64,000 nt of DNA from Mangrovibacterium sp041596335 (GTDB lineage: Bacteria > Bacteroidota > Bacteroidia > Bacteroidales > Prolixibacteraceae): positions 1 through 64,000 of the forward strand of contig NZ_JBFHIT010000027.1 of NCBI RefSeq assembly GCF_041596335.1, given 5' to 3'. Below are positions 38,635 to 48,041 of the stretch, one piece after another (within the stretch, counting starts at the first letter, position 1; each line of letters opens with the position of its first letter). The position numbers and the translations under genes were made by a program. The notes beneath the pieces were generated by a model. It was given only the letters and a program-made list of their open reading frames with translations, made no database searches and was not told the DNA's origin.

Positions 38635-39534
38635 ATGATGAGAAAAGATCAAATCGCAAAACATTACAGAAACTTGCAGCAACAGGTTTGCCAAAAACTG
38701 GAGACAGCCGACGGTGGTGGTGTTTTTAAAACCGATCATTGGACCAAAGATATTGGCGAAGGGTTTACCATGGTTTTTCAAAATGGTTCGGCCATCGAAA
38801 AAGCAGCCGTAAACTTTTCAGCAGTGAACGGGGTAGTGAACGAAAATATGCGTAAAGCCCTGAAAATAGACGAAGGACAGGAGTATTTTGCCAGCGGCAT
38901 TTCATCGATCATCCATCCGCGCAATCCGCATGCTCCAATCGCTCATATGAATGTTCGCTATTTTGAGCTGAGCTCAGGGCATTCGTGGTTTGGAGGCGGA
39001 ATCGATCTCACACCACATTACGTGAATAAGAAAGAGGCCGGTTGGTTTCATCGCGAGCTTAAAAACATTTGCGATCTTTTTAGTCCGGATTATTACCCGA
39101 ATTTTAAGAAATGGGCCGATGATTACTTTTATTTAAAACATCGTGATGAAACTCGTGGTGTTGGAGGTATCTTTTTCGACCATCAGTCGGCTGATGATGA
39201 TTTGGCTTTTGAGCAGCTTTTTGCTTTTACCAGAGATCTGACTCAGGCATATCCCCGGATATACAAGGAGCTGTTGAATGCCAATCGTGATAAAGAATAT
39301 ACCGACGATGAAAAGCAATGGCAATATTTGAGAAGAGGGCGTTATGTCGAATTTAACTTGCTGTACGATCGTGGTACAAAATTTGGTCTGGAGTCGAACG
39401 GACGCACAGAATCTATTTTGCTGAGCATGCCTCCAATGGCTTCATGGGCTTACGATTTTCAGCCCGTAGCCGGTTCACGAGAGGAAGAGACTTTGAACTT
39501 ATTAAAGAAAGATATCGGTTGGATTTCGTTTTAG
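38635..39534 (+). CDS. hemF: Oxygen-dependent coproporphyrinogen III oxidase
   Basis: A 299-residue HemF, the aerobic counterpart of HemN. Typical segments are SGISSIIHPRNPHAPIAHMN, WFGGGIDLTPHYV and the late RRGRYVEFNLLYDRGTKFGL. The gene can start at 38635 or at the next codon. With hemN and hemG it forms an operon that can finish protoporphyrin synthesis both with and without oxygen. Confidence 0.94.
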   Translation: MMRKDQIAKHYRNLQQQVCQKLETADGGGVFKTDHWTKDIGEGFTMVFQNGSAIEKAAVNFSAVNGVVNENMRKALKIDEGQEYFASGISSIIHPRNPHAPIAHMNVRYFELSSGHSWFGGGIDLTPHYVNKKEAGWFHRELKNICDLFSPDYYPNFKKWADDYFYLKHRDETRGVGGIFFDHQSADDDLAFEQLFAFTRDLTQAYPRIYKELLNANRDKEYTDDEKQWQYLRRGRYVEFNLLYDRGTKFGLESNGRTESILLSMPPMASWAYDFQPVAGSREEETLNLLKKDIGWISF

Positions 39535-39582
39535 TCATCCCCCTTTTTTTTCGACTAAAACATCGATCTGCAAACAACCGCA

Positions 39583-39613
39583 ACCTCAGTCCGCAAGGGC
39601 TGGGGTTTTTTTC
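39583..39613 (+). terminator. Terminator of the haem operon
   Basis: AACCTCAG (39583-39590) pairs with CTGGGGTT (39601-39608, one T-G pair), loop TCCGCAAGGG, followed by a T run to 39613. Confidence 0.75.
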
Positions 39614-39851
39614 GGTGATGCCGTTGATTCGTAACCAATCGGTAAACCCCAAATGTTTCTCAACGCAATGAGTTATAAAGTTGCTCTGTATCTTAAGTGG
39701 AAAAGAGATGCTAGATGCTCAATAGTTCCGAATACCCTGAGTACGATTTTAGATTAGAGCTGTTTGATCCGTGAGGATAGCATCGTATTTGATTGCCAGT
39801 TACTCTATACTCATGCTCATTTTACGATTTTAAATTGACTTTTAGCCGATT
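39614..39851. other. Spacer between haem operon and permease gene
   Basis: No gene or structured element recognised. Confidence 0.4.
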
Positions 39852-42284
39852 CTATTCGTTCTGCAATACCTCAGAAACATTTAATCTAAAAGCATTCGCT
39901 GCAAGTGAGTGAATAACTAGGAAAACTATGGTAACCAGAACTGTTATGGGTGCCACAAACATCCAGATATTAAGTTCTATATGGTGGATGTAACTATTTA
40001 GAAACCAGTTTTTATAACCGTGCCATGCCAATGGAGTCGCAATAATAATGGCCAACACTATCTGCACCGATACCTCTTTTATCAATAATCCGGAAACATG
40101 GTGCAATTCGGAACCCAGGGCTTTACGAATGCCGATTTCTTTCATGCGTTGGCTAATGGTAATTAGAATCAGGCCAACAATTCCAATAACAGCAATAAGA
40201 ATGGCCAGTACTGAAAATAGGCCGAACACAAACGAAAAGGTTTTGTCCGGTTTTAAATCTATTTGCATTTGATCATCAAGCAGATAATAGTCAAAAGGTT
40301 GGTCGGGGAAGCTTTTTTGGTAAATACTCTCAAGTTCCGGTATAATTGAGCCGACATCCCTGGCGGTTTCGTCGTTAAATTTTAAGGTCAGGTATTTTTT
40401 TCTTGCATCGCTAAGTGTAATTACAGTTGGAACGGGGAGATTTTTTATGGATTTATAGTGAAAATCATCTACTACACCCACTATTCGTAGTTCATTCTTT
40501 CCGCTTATCACAGTTTTGTCAACGGCTTCGTCTACGCTGGAATACCCTGCACGTTCAGCCGCTTTCTTGTTCATGATAATTGTATTGTGTTTTTCAGTTT
40601 CACCTTCTCGGAAGGTTCGCCCCGCAAGCACTTTAACATCATAGAAATCCATGAAGTATTCGTCAACAGCGATTTGAAAATAACCGTTAGCATCGCTGGC
40701 ATTGTAGCCTTTTCTGTAACAACCAAACCAAGTTTCAATTTCTCTTCCAGGTACATCCGATGTAAATGTTGAGCCTTCCACCTTTGGCAGTTGCATGAAC
40801 TTATTTTTTAGCACCAATAATTTATTGTGCAATTCGGATTGGGCTTCGCCGGTGCGCGGAGCGCTAATTACCATGCTTTTATGGTAATTTACTCCCATTT
40901 CTTTCTCCATCAAATAGTTTGCCTGGTCTGTGGCTACAAATGTTCCGCACAGCAATATTACCGATATAATAAATTGCACGGTGACCATTACTTTTCTGAA
41001 AAAAATGCCATCTGCGGAGTTTTTTAGTTTTCCTTTTAAAACGGCAGCTGGCTTGTACGATTGAAGGATAATTGCAGGGTAAATGCAGGACGCTGCAATT
41101 CCGACAAAGAAGGCAGCCAAGCCGGTAAAGATAAATCCGGGATACCGGAAAAGATTGAAATCGCCAATGTTGGTGACCGATTTGAATAATGGGTTGAGAA
41201 TAACAAAAAGTAGCAGGGTAAGAAACAAGCATATGAGATTAAAAAGTAGCGCTTCTTGCAGAAATTGGCTAACTAACGAGAGTCGCGACGCACCATTAAC
41301 TTTGCGAATGCCAATTTCTTGGGCGCGTTCAACAGCGCGGGCGGTCGTCAGATTTATATAATTAATCCAGGCGACAATCAGCAGAAAGACAGAGAAACCC
41401 CACAAAATGGAGATGATTTTTCCGTTACCGGGTGGCTCCGTTTCGTATTCAATGTTCGAAGTTAAGTGGATATCCTGCAAGGGTTGTAGGTAAAACACAT
41501 CTCTTTTATTTACGCGATCCAGTCGTTCCTTGTAGTTGTCGGCAACCATTCGGGGAAAAGCTTTTTCCGAGAAAGCCAGGTAATCGGTTCCTGGTTTTAG
41601 CTGCAGGTAAGTCGTTCCGTAGTCGTAGCCCCATTCCGTGCGTAAATTAGGCCTGAAGTGGTATAGGGTTTCCATTGAAAAAAAGAAGTCACTTTTAATG
41701 ATAGAATTGGTAGGAACATTTTCGTAAACAGCGCAAACTTCGTAATTTTCGCTGCCATCAACACTTAAAATCTCTCCGATTGGGTTATCTCTGCCGAAGT
41801 ATCTTTCGGCAGCACGTTGCGAGATGGCGACAGTGAAAGGCTTTTCGAGACCTTTGGTTGAGCCCTGCACCAGCGGAATGGTAAATACCTCGAACATGGA
41901 CGCTGTGCCGTAGTAAGCTTTCTTTTCATTAAAGAAGACTTTGCCGCCATTTTCTTCGCTGTAACTAATCGTAATATTATGCTTTGGTGTGATGCGCGAC
42001 TGATTCATCACTTCGCTGTAATTGCTTTTTAGCCAGTCGCCCGCCGGGAAAAACGAATTGGCCGTTTCCCATAGGATTTCGTTTCCGTCGTAACGGTTGT
42101 AGGCCAAGCGGTATATATTATCAGCATTTTCGTTGTGACTGTTATAACTGCGTTCGTAGTACACGTACTCAAAAATAAATAAAGCACTAAGTATGCCCGT
42201 TACCAGTCCAATTACATTAATTGAAGAGATGTACTTATCCCGCTTTAAGTTGCGAAAGAATAATTTTAGGTTCAAAAAATTCAT
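39852..42284 (-). CDS. MacB/FtsX-type ABC transporter permease
   Basis: An 810-residue permease made of two FtsX/MacB-like halves. The first has a membrane helix near residue 25 (INVIGLVTGILSALFIFEYV), a periplasmic MacB_PCD region (about 45-270) and three helices. The second repeats this (about 420-810), ending in EIGIRKALGSELHHVSGLLI and further helices. These permeases move substrates out of the periplasm with an ATPase, adaptor and TolC. The start at 42284 (MNFLNLKLFF) fits the family; an upstream ATG would add 17 residues. A sigma-54-type promoter with two binding sites lies before it. Confidence 0.85.
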   Translation of the reverse strand: MNFLNLKLFFRNLKRDKYISSINVIGLVTGILSALFIFEYVYYERSYNSHNENADNIYRLAYNRYDGNEILWETANSFFPAGDWLKSNYSEVMNQSRITPKHNITISYSEENGGKVFFNEKKAYYGTASMFEVFTIPLVQGSTKGLEKPFTVAISQRAAERYFGRDNPIGEILSVDGSENYEVCAVYENVPTNSIIKSDFFFSMETLYHFRPNLRTEWGYDYGTTYLQLKPGTDYLAFSEKAFPRMVADNYKERLDRVNKRDVFYLQPLQDIHLTSNIEYETEPPGNGKIISILWGFSVFLLIVAWINYINLTTARAVERAQEIGIRKVNGASRLSLVSQFLQEALLFNLICLFLTLLLFVILNPLFKSVTNIGDFNLFRYPGFIFTGLAAFFVGIAASCIYPAIILQSYKPAAVLKGKLKNSADGIFFRKVMVTVQFIISVILLCGTFVATDQANYLMEKEMGVNYHKSMVISAPRTGEAQSELHNKLLVLKNKFMQLPKVEGSTFTSDVPGREIETWFGCYRKGYNASDANGYFQIAVDEYFMDFYDVKVLAGRTFREGETEKHNTIIMNKKAAERAGYSSVDEAVDKTVISGKNELRIVGVVDDFHYKSIKNLPVPTVITLSDARKKYLTLKFNDETARDVGSIIPELESIYQKSFPDQPFDYYLLDDQMQIDLKPDKTFSFVFGLFSVLAILIAVIGIVGLILITISQRMKEIGIRKALGSELHHVSGLLIKEVSVQIVLAIIIATPLAWHGYKNWFLNSYIHHIELNIWMFVAPITVLVTIVFLVIHSLAANAFRLNVSEVLQNE

Positions 42285-42343
42285 AGTTCTGGTATTAAAA
42301 GGTGTACCGAATTGATGGTTGATAAAGATCTGCACAGGAGGAA

Positions 42344-42363
42344 ATACCTATAACAATGCCAAA
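42344..42363 (-). promoter_or_regulatory. Sigma-54-type promoter before the permease gene
   Basis: The minus strand reads TTTGGCATTGTTATAGGTAT. GG at 42359-42360 (-24) and GG at 42347-42348 (-12) are 10 bases apart, the exact spacing for sigma-54. The -24 element TTGGCA is intact; the -12 element has GG instead of GC. Transcription would start near 42335, about 50 bases before the ATG. Confidence 0.6.
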
Positions 42364-42414
42364 TTCATAATCGACATAGAAATAGGAATTTAGATAAATC
42401 GATTGCCGTTTTGA

Positions 42415-42454
42415 TGTCAAATTATTTTACATTCGGTTGTGAATTTATTTGACA
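42415..42454. promoter_or_regulatory. Tandem activator-binding sites upstream of the permease gene
   Basis: TGTCAAATTATTTTACA (42415-42431) is a 17-bp near-palindrome (7 of 8 pairs). A second site, TGTGAATTTATTTGACA (42438-42454), starts exactly 23 bases later. The first differs by one base from the site before tolC at 45279-45295. They lie 60-110 bases before the predicted start, as expected for an NtrC-type activator. Confidence 0.65.
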
Positions 42455-42518
42455 ACTTGGGTTATTGTTTCTTGCTTTTCATGTCAGGTCAAATATTCTT
42501 TTTAGTGGTGGTGTTTAG

Positions 42519-43871
42519 CTAAATGCAAATGGTAACTATGGTACCTTTTCCTGGTTCCGATTGCAAGGTGAGTTGTCCGCCGTGCAAGCGGATAATTTGC
42601 TTTGACAAGCTAAGTCCAATTCCGTTACCGTTTTCCTTGGTTGAGAAAAACGGGATAAACACTTTTTCCATATTTTCCGATGAAATTCCCTGCCCGTTGT
42701 CGCTAAAACTAAATTCGGTTCTACCGTTTTCCAGTCCAACCACAGTCAGCCCAATTTTACCATCGACAGCACCATTGAGAGCTTGTTGTGAGTTCAGAAA
42801 TAGATTGATAAACACTTGGTTGATTAGATTTTCATCAGCGTAAAGTTCCTGAACTGACTGGTCCAGTTTTATGAAAATTTCAGGTGCTTCTTTCCCTGCG
42901 GTTTCCTGCATCAGAAATTTCAATTTTAGCAGCCATTCGGTAACTTCTATGCGGCTGATTTTGGGCGTGGGTACCTTGTTCAATTGCCGAAAGTTATTTA
43001 CGAAGTTGATGAGGCCGTTGCTCATGTCGTCAATCACATTCAGCCCCTTCACCGTTTTGTCAATGGTCGATTGTGTAATTTCTTTCGGATTTTTTATGGC
43101 TTCTTCGTTGGTGAAGAAAGAGCTTAGTTTTTTTGTAAGCGATGTTATGGGGGCAATCGAATTCATTATTTCGTGGGTAATTACCCGAAATAATTTATGC
43201 CAGGCTGCCAATTCCTGCTCATCCAGTTCGCGCGAAATGTCCTGCAGTGAGATTATTTTATAACTTTTGTCGCGGTACTTAATTGCCACCGCCGAAATGG
43301 AAAGCACCGTAACCCCGTGCTTCCCGTTTTGGCGGTGAATACGGTTTTCGCCCGGTTTAATTTTGGTAAACTGGTGGTACAATTCGAGGTTGTCGTCGCG
43401 TAGCCGGTTCAGGTTCGATGTATATTCTATTCCCAGAAAGCACCGGGCGTTGTGGTTGAGTACTTCAAAGTTTCCATCTTCATCAATGGTAATAAAGCCC
43501 ACACTCAGGTTCTCAATCAAAGTTTCCAGCAACTGCTCTTTGTAACTGATGTCAATCTTTTTTTGCTTCAGTTTTTCGTTCAAAAATCTTAAACTGCCGT
43601 ATAGCTCTTCAATGCTTTTTCCTTTAATATCTTTGGGCAGTTGCAAGCTGGTATCGTCGTTTCTGATAGCATCGATAAAATAGGCCATACGGCGGTTGGT
43701 TTTATTTAGAAAGTTGAGCATGGAAACAGCGAGTAGGAAAATTAGTGGCAAACTGAAAAAAAGAATGGTAGAAGTACCGAAAACGGCGATGTAGTAGCCA
43801 GTGCCAATGGCAATTATGCATAAAGCAGCTATGTACGAAGCCAGTCTGAAATATAGATGTTTAGATATCAT
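42519..43871 (-). CDS. NtrY-like sensor histidine kinase
   Basis: A 450-residue kinase with two N-terminal membrane helices (about 11-55), a PAS domain (about 115-215) and a kinase core. The phosphorylated His is probably His233 in VITHEIMNSIAPITSL, an H box lacking the usual RTP. The ATPase domain has INLFLNSQQAL, DNGQGI and GNGIGLSLSKQI. It is translated after the sigma-54 activator gene with an 11-base overlap, so the two form a two-component system. It probably senses envelope or membrane stress relieved by the neighbouring efflux pump; this is inferred. Confidence 0.9.
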   Translation of the reverse strand: MISKHLYFRLASYIAALCIIAIGTGYYIAVFGTSTILFFSLPLIFLLAVSMLNFLNKTNRRMAYFIDAIRNDDTSLQLPKDIKGKSIEELYGSLRFLNEKLKQKKIDISYKEQLLETLIENLSVGFITIDEDGNFEVLNHNARCFLGIEYTSNLNRLRDDNLELYHQFTKIKPGENRIHRQNGKHGVTVLSISAVAIKYRDKSYKIISLQDISRELDEQELAAWHKLFRVITHEIMNSIAPITSLTKKLSSFFTNEEAIKNPKEITQSTIDKTVKGLNVIDDMSNGLINFVNNFRQLNKVPTPKISRIEVTEWLLKLKFLMQETAGKEAPEIFIKLDQSVQELYADENLINQVFINLFLNSQQALNGAVDGKIGLTVVGLENGRTEFSFSDNGQGISSENMEKVFIPFFSTKENGNGIGLSLSKQIIRLHGGQLTLQSEPGKGTIVTICI

Positions 43872-45225
43872 AGCGCTTAAGTTTGTTGTAAAGCGTTTGT
43901 CGCGTGATTCCCAGCTGTTTGGCCGCCATGCTCAGGTTTCCGTTTTGCTTTTCGAGTGCACGTGAAATCAGTTGTTTCTCCATTTCTTCTATCGTAACAC
44001 AAGCCATTGATTCTGCCGTAGTGCCTGATTTAAAATAAAAGGAATCGGCACCGATCGATTGATCTTCGCATAAAATTACTGCTTTTTCGATAGTGTGCTC
44101 CAACTCCCGCACATTGCCCGGCCACTGGTGTTTTTGTAGCTTTTTTATAGCTTGCTCCCCAATTTTACCCTGTGGTTTCATGTACTTGTGGGCATACTTT
44201 TCATAAAAAAAGTGGGCGAGTAAAGCAATGTCTTCATGACGTTCACGAAGTGGCGGAACTTCAATGTTAATCGTATTTATGCGATACAAAAGATCTTCGC
44301 GAAAACGCTGTTCTTCAATTATTTTATCAATGTTGCAGTTGGTCGCTGATATCAATCGGATGTTTATCGGAATTTCTCTGTTCGACCCCAAAGGAGTGAT
44401 GGTTCGGGTCTGCAGGGCAACCAGCAATTTGCTTTGTATCGACAACGGAATATTTCCAATTTCATCTAAGAATAAAGTGCCGTTATGTGCCAGCTGAAAT
44501 TTCCCAATGCGGTCCTCGCGGGCATCGGTAAAAGCTCCTTTTTTATGGCCGAAAAGTTCACTTTCAATTAAGTTTTCGGGTAGGGCGCTGGCATCAACCG
44601 TCACCAGCAGTTCGTTTGCGCGCAAGGATTGCCGATGAATTTCTCGGGCTATCACTTCTTTCCCAGTACCATTTTCGCCAGTAATTAAAACATTGGCATC
44701 GGTTTTGGCTACCTTAGAAATCAGGTCTTTTATTTTCAGCATGGAAGCCGACTGCCCAATCAAGCGCGGAGCTTCTCTATTAATTACTCGTCTAAGGTCG
44801 CGTTCACTTTGTTTGAGTTCAAGCACTTTAGTATTACTTTTGCTCAGTTTTACTGCTGCATTCAGAGTGGCAATCAATTTGTTGTTGTCCCAGGGTTTAA
44901 GCACAAAATCGCAAGCACCCATTTTTAAGGCTTTTACAGCTAGTGCCACATCTCCGTAAGCAGTAAACAAAACCACCTCAATGTTTTTATTGAATTTTTT
45001 TATTTCCTGAAGCCAGAAGATTCCTTCGTTTCCATTGGCCTGCCCCGCTGTATAATTCATGTCCAAAAGAACAACATCCACATTTCCCCGCTGTAGTGTG
45101 CTTATTAAACATTTTGGATGGTTGAGTGTGATCACCTTTTCAAACTCATCTTCCAGTAATAACTCTAAGGCACTCAACACATTTTTTTTGTCATCTACCA
45201 CTAAAATAGTTGCTGCAATTGCCAT
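43861..45225 (-). CDS. Sigma-54-dependent NtrC-type response regulator
   Basis: A 454-residue activator. The receiver domain (1-120) has Asp55 in VVLLDMNYTAG. The AAA+ domain has Walker A GENGTGKE (183-190) and Walker B LFLDEIG (251-257). A Fis-type helix-turn-helix (NLSMAAKQLGITRQTLYNKL) ends the protein. The sigma-54 contact loop reads GAFTDA (230-235) rather than GAFTGA. The first gene of a two-gene operon with its kinase, it stands between two promoters with matching binding sites and is the likely regulator of both. Confidence 0.93.
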   Translation of the reverse strand: MAIAATILVVDDKKNVLSALELLLEDEFEKVITLNHPKCLISTLQRGNVDVVLLDMNYTAGQANGNEGIFWLQEIKKFNKNIEVVLFTAYGDVALAVKALKMGACDFVLKPWDNNKLIATLNAAVKLSKSNTKVLELKQSERDLRRVINREAPRLIGQSASMLKIKDLISKVAKTDANVLITGENGTGKEVIAREIHRQSLRANELLVTVDASALPENLIESELFGHKKGAFTDAREDRIGKFQLAHNGTLFLDEIGNIPLSIQSKLLVALQTRTITPLGSNREIPINIRLISATNCNIDKIIEEQRFREDLLYRINTINIEVPPLRERHEDIALLAHFFYEKYAHKYMKPQGKIGEQAIKKLQKHQWPGNVRELEHTIEKAVILCEDQSIGADSFYFKSGTTAESMACVTIEEMEKQLISRALEKQNGNLSMAAKQLGITRQTLYNKLKRYDI

Positions 45226-45278
45226 GTCGAATCATTTTTTTTTAAAGTAAGGGTATTTTGAGTTTCCCTGTCTTAGGG

Positions 45279-45318
45279 TGTCAAATAATTTTACAAATAA
45301 ATGTATGAAAAGTTGACG
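45279..45318. promoter_or_regulatory. Tandem activator-binding sites upstream of tolC
   Basis: TGTCAAATAATTTTACA (45279-45295) is a 17-bp near-palindrome. A weaker copy, TGTATGAAAAGTTGACG (45302-45318), starts exactly 23 bases later. The centre of the first site is about 110 bases before the predicted tolC start. The pair is also 54-93 bases before the activator gene, allowing self-control. Confidence 0.65.
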
Positions 45319-45370
45319 TGTTTTAGGTGCTTTGTTTTGTTATGTATCAGTTGATCAGTTGTTAATGAAG

Positions 45371-45388
45371 TTGGCATGAGGCTTGGTT
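45371..45388 (+). promoter_or_regulatory. Sigma-54-type promoter of the tolC-hlyD-ABC operon
   Basis: TTGGCATGAGGCTTGGTT matches the -24/-12 consensus TTGGCACG-N4-TTGCT with GG and GG 10 bases apart. Only the C of -12 GC and the second-last base of the -24 box differ. Transcription would start near 45397, about 25 bases before the ATG. Confidence 0.7.
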
Positions 45389-45421
45389 TATTTAGTTGCA
45401 GATAAATGATCAAATACCAAA

Positions 45422-46747
45422 ATGAAACTACTACTACTCTCTTTTTTTATTTGTTTCGTACTGATTCTGGAGGCGAAAGAGCCCTTGTCTTTGGAGGCAT
45501 GTGTTTCTTTTGCTCTGGAGCACAACTTAAGCTTAAAGAGTCAACAATACGATGTTTTGAAGCAAAGACTGCATTTGGCCAATGCAAAACAACAGTTTTT
45601 GCCAGCAATAAGTGCCAATTCGTATTACAATGAACGGTTTGGCCGATCGATCGATCCGGAAACGAACACCGCTTTGACCAACCAGTTTTTTACCTCTGGC
45701 TTTGGAATAAACGCCAGCTTGAGTCTGTTTGAAGGTTTTAGAAGAAGCAATCGGATTAAGCTGGAAAAGAATCTTTTGGAGTCGGAACGGGCAGGGATCC
45801 AGAAAGCGGAAGACTGGCTCACTTTTCAAATCATTGAGCTTTACTCGAATGCCCTGTTTTATCAAGGAATTATTGATGTCATAAGAGAACAGGTTGACCT
45901 TTCGTACCGACTGCTAAAAAGACAAAGACGTATGGTAGAATTAGGACAGAAGTCACTACTCGATTTGACTGATGTGGAAGCACAAATGGCAGAGGATAGT
46001 TTGGAACTTGAGCGATACGAAATGGAGATGAACTTGGCCTTTCACAGTCTAAGAAAAGCGATGAATTATTCACTGGATGAGGAGCTGGAGTTGGAAGTTT
46101 TTCAGCTGCAGGTAGTTGAAGCGCAGAGCTCTAACTGCAATCCCGTACAGGTAATGTTGCTGGCCGAAAAACATTTGCCGCAAATTAGAATTTTGGAAGG
46201 GCAGTTAAAAAGTGCCGGACTTTTGTTAAAAGAAACGAAGGCTTCCCTTTGGCCCAGTTTGACATTAAACATAGGAGTGTCGTCGGCTTACAACGAAACT
46301 ACCCATGACCCCGACGGCGAAACCATGTCGTTTTCAAAGCAGTTGGATGTAAACAGCGGAAGCTATGTGGGAGTGAACTTGTCGATACCTCTATTTAGCA
46401 GGTGGTGCAACCACACCAATGTAAAATTGGCAAAATTAAATAACGAAAGCGCGAAACAACACTACGAGGAAATGTGGCAACAACTCCGCTTTGATGTGTA
46501 TGAAAACACTTTGCTGCTGGGAGCAGCATTGGCCAGATACAAGGCAGGCATTAAAAACGAAGCCAAGCAACAAATGGCATTTACCAACGGCGAGAAACGC
46601 CTGGAAAACGGCTTAATCAGTACGCTCGATTTTTATGCGCTTGAAAATAGTCTCACCCATTCAAAAATTGAACGGTTGCGCCTTAGCATTGAATTATTTC
46701 TTCAATATAAAACGATAGAGTATTACGTGAGTGGTACTATAATGTAA
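45422..46747 (+). CDS. TolC-family outer-membrane efflux protein
   Basis: A 441-residue outer-membrane channel protein. A signal peptide (MKLLLLSFFICFVLILEA) is followed by the TolC motif LSLEACVSFALEHNLSLKSQ. Two similar helical halves are separated near 215-220; the strand motif NASLSLFEGFRR in the first half corresponds to GVNLSIPLFSRW in the second. It should form the exit duct for the adaptor and ABC parts encoded next. The gap to the adaptor gene is 11 bases. Confidence 0.88.
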   Translation: MKLLLLSFFICFVLILEAKEPLSLEACVSFALEHNLSLKSQQYDVLKQRLHLANAKQQFLPAISANSYYNERFGRSIDPETNTALTNQFFTSGFGINASLSLFEGFRRSNRIKLEKNLLESERAGIQKAEDWLTFQIIELYSNALFYQGIIDVIREQVDLSYRLLKRQRRMVELGQKSLLDLTDVEAQMAEDSLELERYEMEMNLAFHSLRKAMNYSLDEELELEVFQLQVVEAQSSNCNPVQVMLLAEKHLPQIRILEGQLKSAGLLLKETKASLWPSLTLNIGVSSAYNETTHDPDGETMSFSKQLDVNSGSYVGVNLSIPLFSRWCNHTNVKLAKLNNESAKQHYEEMWQQLRFDVYENTLLLGAALARYKAGIKNEAKQQMAFTNGEKRLENGLISTLDFYALENSLTHSKIERLRLSIELFLQYKTIEYYVSGTIM

Positions 46748-46758
46748 AACAACTAAAC

Positions 46759-48024
46759 ATGGGAATGGATGTTAAAATAGAAGACAAACGCTGGATAAAA
46801 CCGAAGCACTGGCGTTTAATTGTACCGGTATTCGTAATTATTATGGGTGCATTGTATTCGCTTTTTAGCGAGCCGGTTAGTATTATAAAAGTGGAGCTCG
46901 AAAAGCTGAGTGTTGATCAGGTTTTCGAGGACAATTTTCACGATTACATTAGTGTGCTGGGAACGGTTGAGCCAATTACCAGCATTTATTTGGATGCCAT
47001 TGAAGGTGGCCGCGTAGATGAAATTCTCATTGAAGAAGGTGCCATGATGAAAAAGGGCGACGTTATTTTGCGTTTGTATAATCAGGATTTGAAACTGAAT
47101 ATTATGAACAGTGAGTCGAGTCTGGCTTACCATACCAATGAGCTGCGGAATACACTTATTCAAATGGAGCAGCAAAAAATTCAGAACAAAAGAGAGCTGT
47201 TGCGTCTGGATTACGATATTCTTCGGCTGACGCGAAATCATAGACAAAATAAGGCTTTGTTTATGGAAAGTCTGATTTCGGAAGAAGAATATCTGCTTAC
47301 CAAAGAAGATTTTGAACTGGCGATCAAGAATAGGGAACTGGCTTTTTCGAAAATGACACAAGACTCCATTTTCAGGGCGAACCAGAAAGACCAAATGGAC
47401 GACAACCTGGCCAGTATGCAAATGAACTTGAAAATGGTGAGGCAGCGCCTGGAAAATCTGAATGTAAAATCGCCGGTTGATGGGCAACTCGGCTTATTGA
47501 ATGCTGAGCTCGGTGAGGCTATTAATAAAGGACAGAGGATTGGACAGGTAAATATTTTAAATTGGTTTAAAGTGAATGCCAAAATTGACGAACACTTCAT
47601 TGATAAAGTGCGCTCCGGACTAAACGCCAGTTTCGAGCGTCAAAACGAAACGTTCGGTTTGAAAGTGAAAAAGACTTATCCCGAAGTTCGCGAAGGACAG
47701 TTTGAGGTGGATATGAATTTTGTGGGTACTTTGCCCGATAATATTCGAATTGGGCAGACCTACAACATTAAGTTGGAACTTGGTCAGCCAGAGAAGGCGG
47801 TATTGATTCCGCGTGGCGGATTTTTTCAGGTTACTGGAGGCCAGTGGATTTATGTGCTGGAGCCGGGAGGGCAGTTCGCCGATAAACGCTCCATAAAAAT
47901 TGGCAGGCAGAATCCACAGTATTACGAGGTACTATCCGGATTGGAATCCGGCGAGAAAGTAATAACTTCTTCTTATAGTACTTTCGGCAATAACGACAGA
48001 ATCATTTTTAAAGAAAAAAAATAA
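46759..48024 (+). CDS. HlyD/MacA-type periplasmic adaptor protein
   Basis: A 421-residue membrane-fusion protein. One N-terminal membrane helix (about 19-37) anchors it. Two half-lipoyl segments (RVDEILIEEGAMMKKGDVIL and VKSPVDGQLGLLNAELGEAI) flank a long coiled-coil hairpin (about 115-230). A beta-barrel and membrane-proximal domain complete it (about 260-421). It links the inner-membrane ABC unit to TolC. The following ABC gene starts 17 bases later. Confidence 0.88.
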   Translation: MGMDVKIEDKRWIKPKHWRLIVPVFVIIMGALYSLFSEPVSIIKVELEKLSVDQVFEDNFHDYISVLGTVEPITSIYLDAIEGGRVDEILIEEGAMMKKGDVILRLYNQDLKLNIMNSESSLAYHTNELRNTLIQMEQQKIQNKRELLRLDYDILRLTRNHRQNKALFMESLISEEEYLLTKEDFELAIKNRELAFSKMTQDSIFRANQKDQMDDNLASMQMNLKMVRQRLENLNVKSPVDGQLGLLNAELGEAINKGQRIGQVNILNWFKVNAKIDEHFIDKVRSGLNASFERQNETFGLKVKKTYPEVREGQFEVDMNFVGTLPDNIRIGQTYNIKLELGQPEKAVLIPRGGFFQVTGGQWIYVLEPGGQFADKRSIKIGRQNPQYYEVLSGLESGEKVITSSYSTFGNNDRIIFKEKK

Positions 48025-48041
48025 CTCCTAATATTACAGTA

